In this document: one piece after another, positions 4,702 to 6,185 of the stretch
Position numbering within the stretch: position 1 is the first letter of the stretch
How the letters are laid out: every line of letters starts with the position of its first letter
Assembly: GCA_041744735.1 (NCBI GenBank)
Contig: JBGTKH010000445.1
Span: forward strand, 1 to 6,185
Direction: 5' to 3'
Length of the DNA stretch: 6,185 bases
DNA from: JBGTKH01 sp041744735
GTDB taxonomy: Bacteria > Planctomycetota > Planctomycetia > Pirellulales > Pirellulaceae
Notes under the pieces: generated by a model
Databases searched by the model: none
What the model was told of the DNA's origin: nothing
What the model saw: only the letters and a program-made list of their open reading frames with translations
Program-made: the position numbers and the translations under genes

Positions 4702-5361
4702 TTATCCTTCGGGAGCCCCTTTGGGCCAGATTCTCAGAATCACGCTCTCGGAATCTGTGCCGGGCATGGGGTAGGCGGCGGCGCGGCGGAGTTCTAGTTG
4801 GTTGAGCATGCCGCGGTGGCGGGCTTCATTTCGTTCGTCCGTCCAGGCGGGGCCTTTTACGACGAGCAACCGGCCGATCGACGCCCAATGCGGTTCGAGC
4901 CAGCGCAGCATTTTCCACAGCGGCCCGACCGCTCGCACGACCAGCGCGTGATAGCGAAAGTCCTCCAGCACGCTTTCCGCGCGGCTGGCGTAGACCGGCA
5001 CGTTTAAGTCCAGTTCGCGCACCATTGACTCGACCGCCTTCGCCTTTTTGCCCACGGATTCGCACAGCGACACGCGCAGGTCCGGCCGCAAGATGGCCAG
5101 CACCACGCCCGGCACGCCGCCGCCCGTGCCCACGTCCAGCACCTCTTCGCCCACATGCAGCAGAGCGGCCAATTGCCAACTGTCCATCACGTCGCGGCCG
5201 GCGAATTTTTCGTAGTCCGTGTGCCGTGTCAGATTCAGCTTCTCATTCCACTCCCACAGTAACTGGCAATAACGGTCAAGCAGCTCGATTTGCTCTGGCG
5301 GCACTTCAAGGGCGTGCCGTTGAAGAGCCTCGGTCAGCGTATCTGCGGCGGTGTCGTTCAC
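4702..5361 (-). CDS. rsmG: 16S rRNA (guanine-527-N7)-methyltransferase RsmG
   Basis: A 219-residue protein, close to the usual family length. RsmG (GidB) transfers a methyl group from S-adenosylmethionine to N7 of G527 in the 530 loop of 16S rRNA; its loss gives low-level streptomycin resistance in several bacteria. Visible motifs: the N-terminal helix ending in LWEWNEKLNLT (residues 35-45), DSWQ at 60-63 (normally a D-S pair), the SAM-binding LDVGTGGGVPG at 75-85, ESVGKK at 101-106, SRAE at 126-129, the VVRAVGPLWKML region from 141 and LLVVKG further on. The start is GTG at 5361; no ATG fits the family's N-terminus, and the ribosome binding site is weak (an AGG about 10-13 bases upstream). 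The gene lies 71 bp downstream of the ThDP enzyme on the same strand, with its own promoter or co-transcribed. It is convergent with the tRNA. No obvious terminator was seen after its stop. Confidence 0.96.
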   Translation of the reverse strand: MNDTAADTLTEALQRHALEVPPEQIELLDRYCQLLWEWNEKLNLTRHTDYEKFAGRDVMDSWQLAALLHVGEEVLDVGTGGGVPGVVLAILRPDLRVSLCESVGKKAKAVESMVRELDLNVPVYASRAESVLEDFRYHALVVRAVGPLWKMLRWLEPHWASIGRLLVVKGPAWTDERNEARHRGMLNQLELRRAAAYPMPGTDSESVILRIWPKGAPEG

Positions 5362-5370
5362 GCGGGGTTG

Positions 5371-5382
5371 CCTATAAATAGG
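5371..5382. promoter_or_regulatory. Short palindrome CCTATAAATAGG upstream of rsmG
   Basis: Arms CCTAT and ATAGG flank AA, 10 bases before the rsmG start codon. The AT-rich centre could be part of a -10 region or a small operator. If transcribed it would sit where the ribosome binding site is expected, with its AGG inside one arm. There is no partner site to confirm regulation. Confidence 0.3.
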
Positions 5383-5432
5383 AGCGAAGTTGAATCGTCC
5401 ACTTTAGAATACATGACAACAACGAGAGGCGA

Positions 5433-6185
5433 CTAGCCGTAATTCAGCCGCTGCGGCGTTCCGCGGGCGATTGGCACGTCGAACAACATCGGTTTGTCGG
5501 CGGTGAGAGACGCTGCAACGCGGGTGCGAAGTTCGTCGGGCTCGGTGATGCGGTGGGCTTCGACGCCGAGCGAACGGGCTAGTGAGACGAAGTCGATCTC
5601 AGGGTCCACGATGTCCAGGCCCTCGTATTGGCCGGCGGCGGCTCGCGGCAGATTCAGGCCGCGGGCGCCGATTTTTAGAATCTGGTATTGGGCGTTGTTG
5701 CAGATCACGAACGTGACTGGGATGCGCTGATGAGCGGCGGACCACAGGCCCTGGATGCCGTACATCGCGGCGCCTTCGCCCAGCATGGCCAGCACCGGCC
5801 GATCGGGCCACGCGAGTTTCGCGCCAATCGAACAGCCCAAGCCCCAACCGAGCGCCCAGCCGCGGTGTCCGAAGTAGCCGGTGGTGTTCTTCAAGGCGCC
5901 CAGTCGTTCAAACGTCGTGTTCGTGGTCGTGACCGCTTCTTCGATCACGGCCACGTCGGAAGGGAGAATGCCGGCCAGCGCGCCCATCAGAGTGAGCGGC
6001 GTCATGGGACGAAGGTCATGTTGATTGGCGATTTGAGCCCGTAACTCGTCGCGGGCTTTGGCGTGAGCGGCGGAGTAGCGATCGCATCGTTGGCGGGCTG
6101 CGGCGCGGTAAGAGTCACTCATCAACGAATTGAGCAACTCAACCAATTCGGCCAATGCCACTTGCGTGTGACCAATCACGCCAAC
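5433..6185 (-). CDS. Thiamine-diphosphate enzyme, benzoylformate decarboxylase-like, C-terminal part
   Basis: The gene runs off the right edge; only the C-terminal 250 residues or so are visible, of about 530-560 expected. They begin at the end of the middle domain (VIGHTQVALAELVELL) and include the whole PP domain. Family marks are TTTNTTFERL, YFGHRGWALGWGLGCSIGAKLAWPDRPV, and the ThDP motif GEG followed 24 residues later by NN (about 5780 to 5692, IPVTFVICNNAQY). Near the end come GLDIVDPEIDFVSLARSLGV and PMLFDVPI. This order matches the acetolactate synthase/benzoylformate decarboxylase superfamily, closest in feel to MdlC-type decarboxylases. Such enzymes decarboxylate 2-oxo acids, using Mg and ThDP in the cytoplasm. 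The usual GDG is GEG here, so the Mg ligand would be Glu. The substrate cannot be assigned without the N-terminal half. The stop TAG is at 5433-5435. The gene is upstream of rsmG on the same strand. Confidence 0.88.
   Translation of the reverse strand, partial: VGVIGHTQVALAELVELLNSLMSDSYRAAARQRCDRYSAAHAKARDELRAQIANQHDLRPMTPLTLMGALAGILPSDVAVIEEAVTTTNTTFERLGALKNTTGYFGHRGWALGWGLGCSIGAKLAWPDRPVLAMLGEGAAMYGIQGLWSAAHQRIPVTFVICNNAQYQILKIGARGLNLPRAAAGQYEGLDIVDPEIDFVSLARSLGVEAHRITEPDELRTRVAASLTADKPMLFDVPIARGTPQRLNYG

Overview
The window looks like chromosomal DNA from a planctomycete, probably of the Pirellula type. This is inferred from a moderately high GC content, a secreted Arg/Val/Tyr-rich protein of the style common in that phylum, an abbreviated Trm112-like protein, and intergenic spaces filled with heptamer and hairpin repeats. 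No 16S gene or unique marker is present, so the taxonomic call is an inference.

Left part (1-1722, + strand): the 3' end of a pilN-like gene is followed 5 bases later by a gene for a 405-residue inner-membrane protein. That protein joins a PilO-like half, a cadherin/Ig-like domain and a PilP/GspC-like C-terminal domain. Together they look like the alignment-complex part of a type IV pilus or type II secretion operon. No pilQ/gspD secretin gene follows in the window.

Middle part (1723-3861): a 103-bp array of 7-bp repeats lies between the convergent pilO-like gene and a HIT-family nucleotide hydrolase gene (minus strand). Upstream of the HIT gene is a second array of about 4.7 units of 68-69 bp, each with three potential hairpins, faced by an inverted partial copy. 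A Trm112-like small protein gene (minus strand) and a secreted planctomycete-type protein gene (plus strand) are then transcribed divergently. The secreted protein gene ends at a strong hairpin.

Right part (3862-6185): an unrecognised 110-residue protein gene (minus strand) is followed by about 310 bp with no convincing gene and then a class II tRNA-Ser(CGA) with an odd D-arm. After it come rsmG (16S rRNA G527 methyltransferase, minus strand) and the 3' two-fifths or so of a benzoylformate-decarboxylase-like thiamine-diphosphate enzyme gene (minus strand, running off the right edge).

Most genes are housekeeping or envelope functions and do not form one system. I see no phage, transposase, CRISPR or defence genes. 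The most unusual items are the three-part PilO/cadherin/PilP fusion and the two structured repeat arrays.
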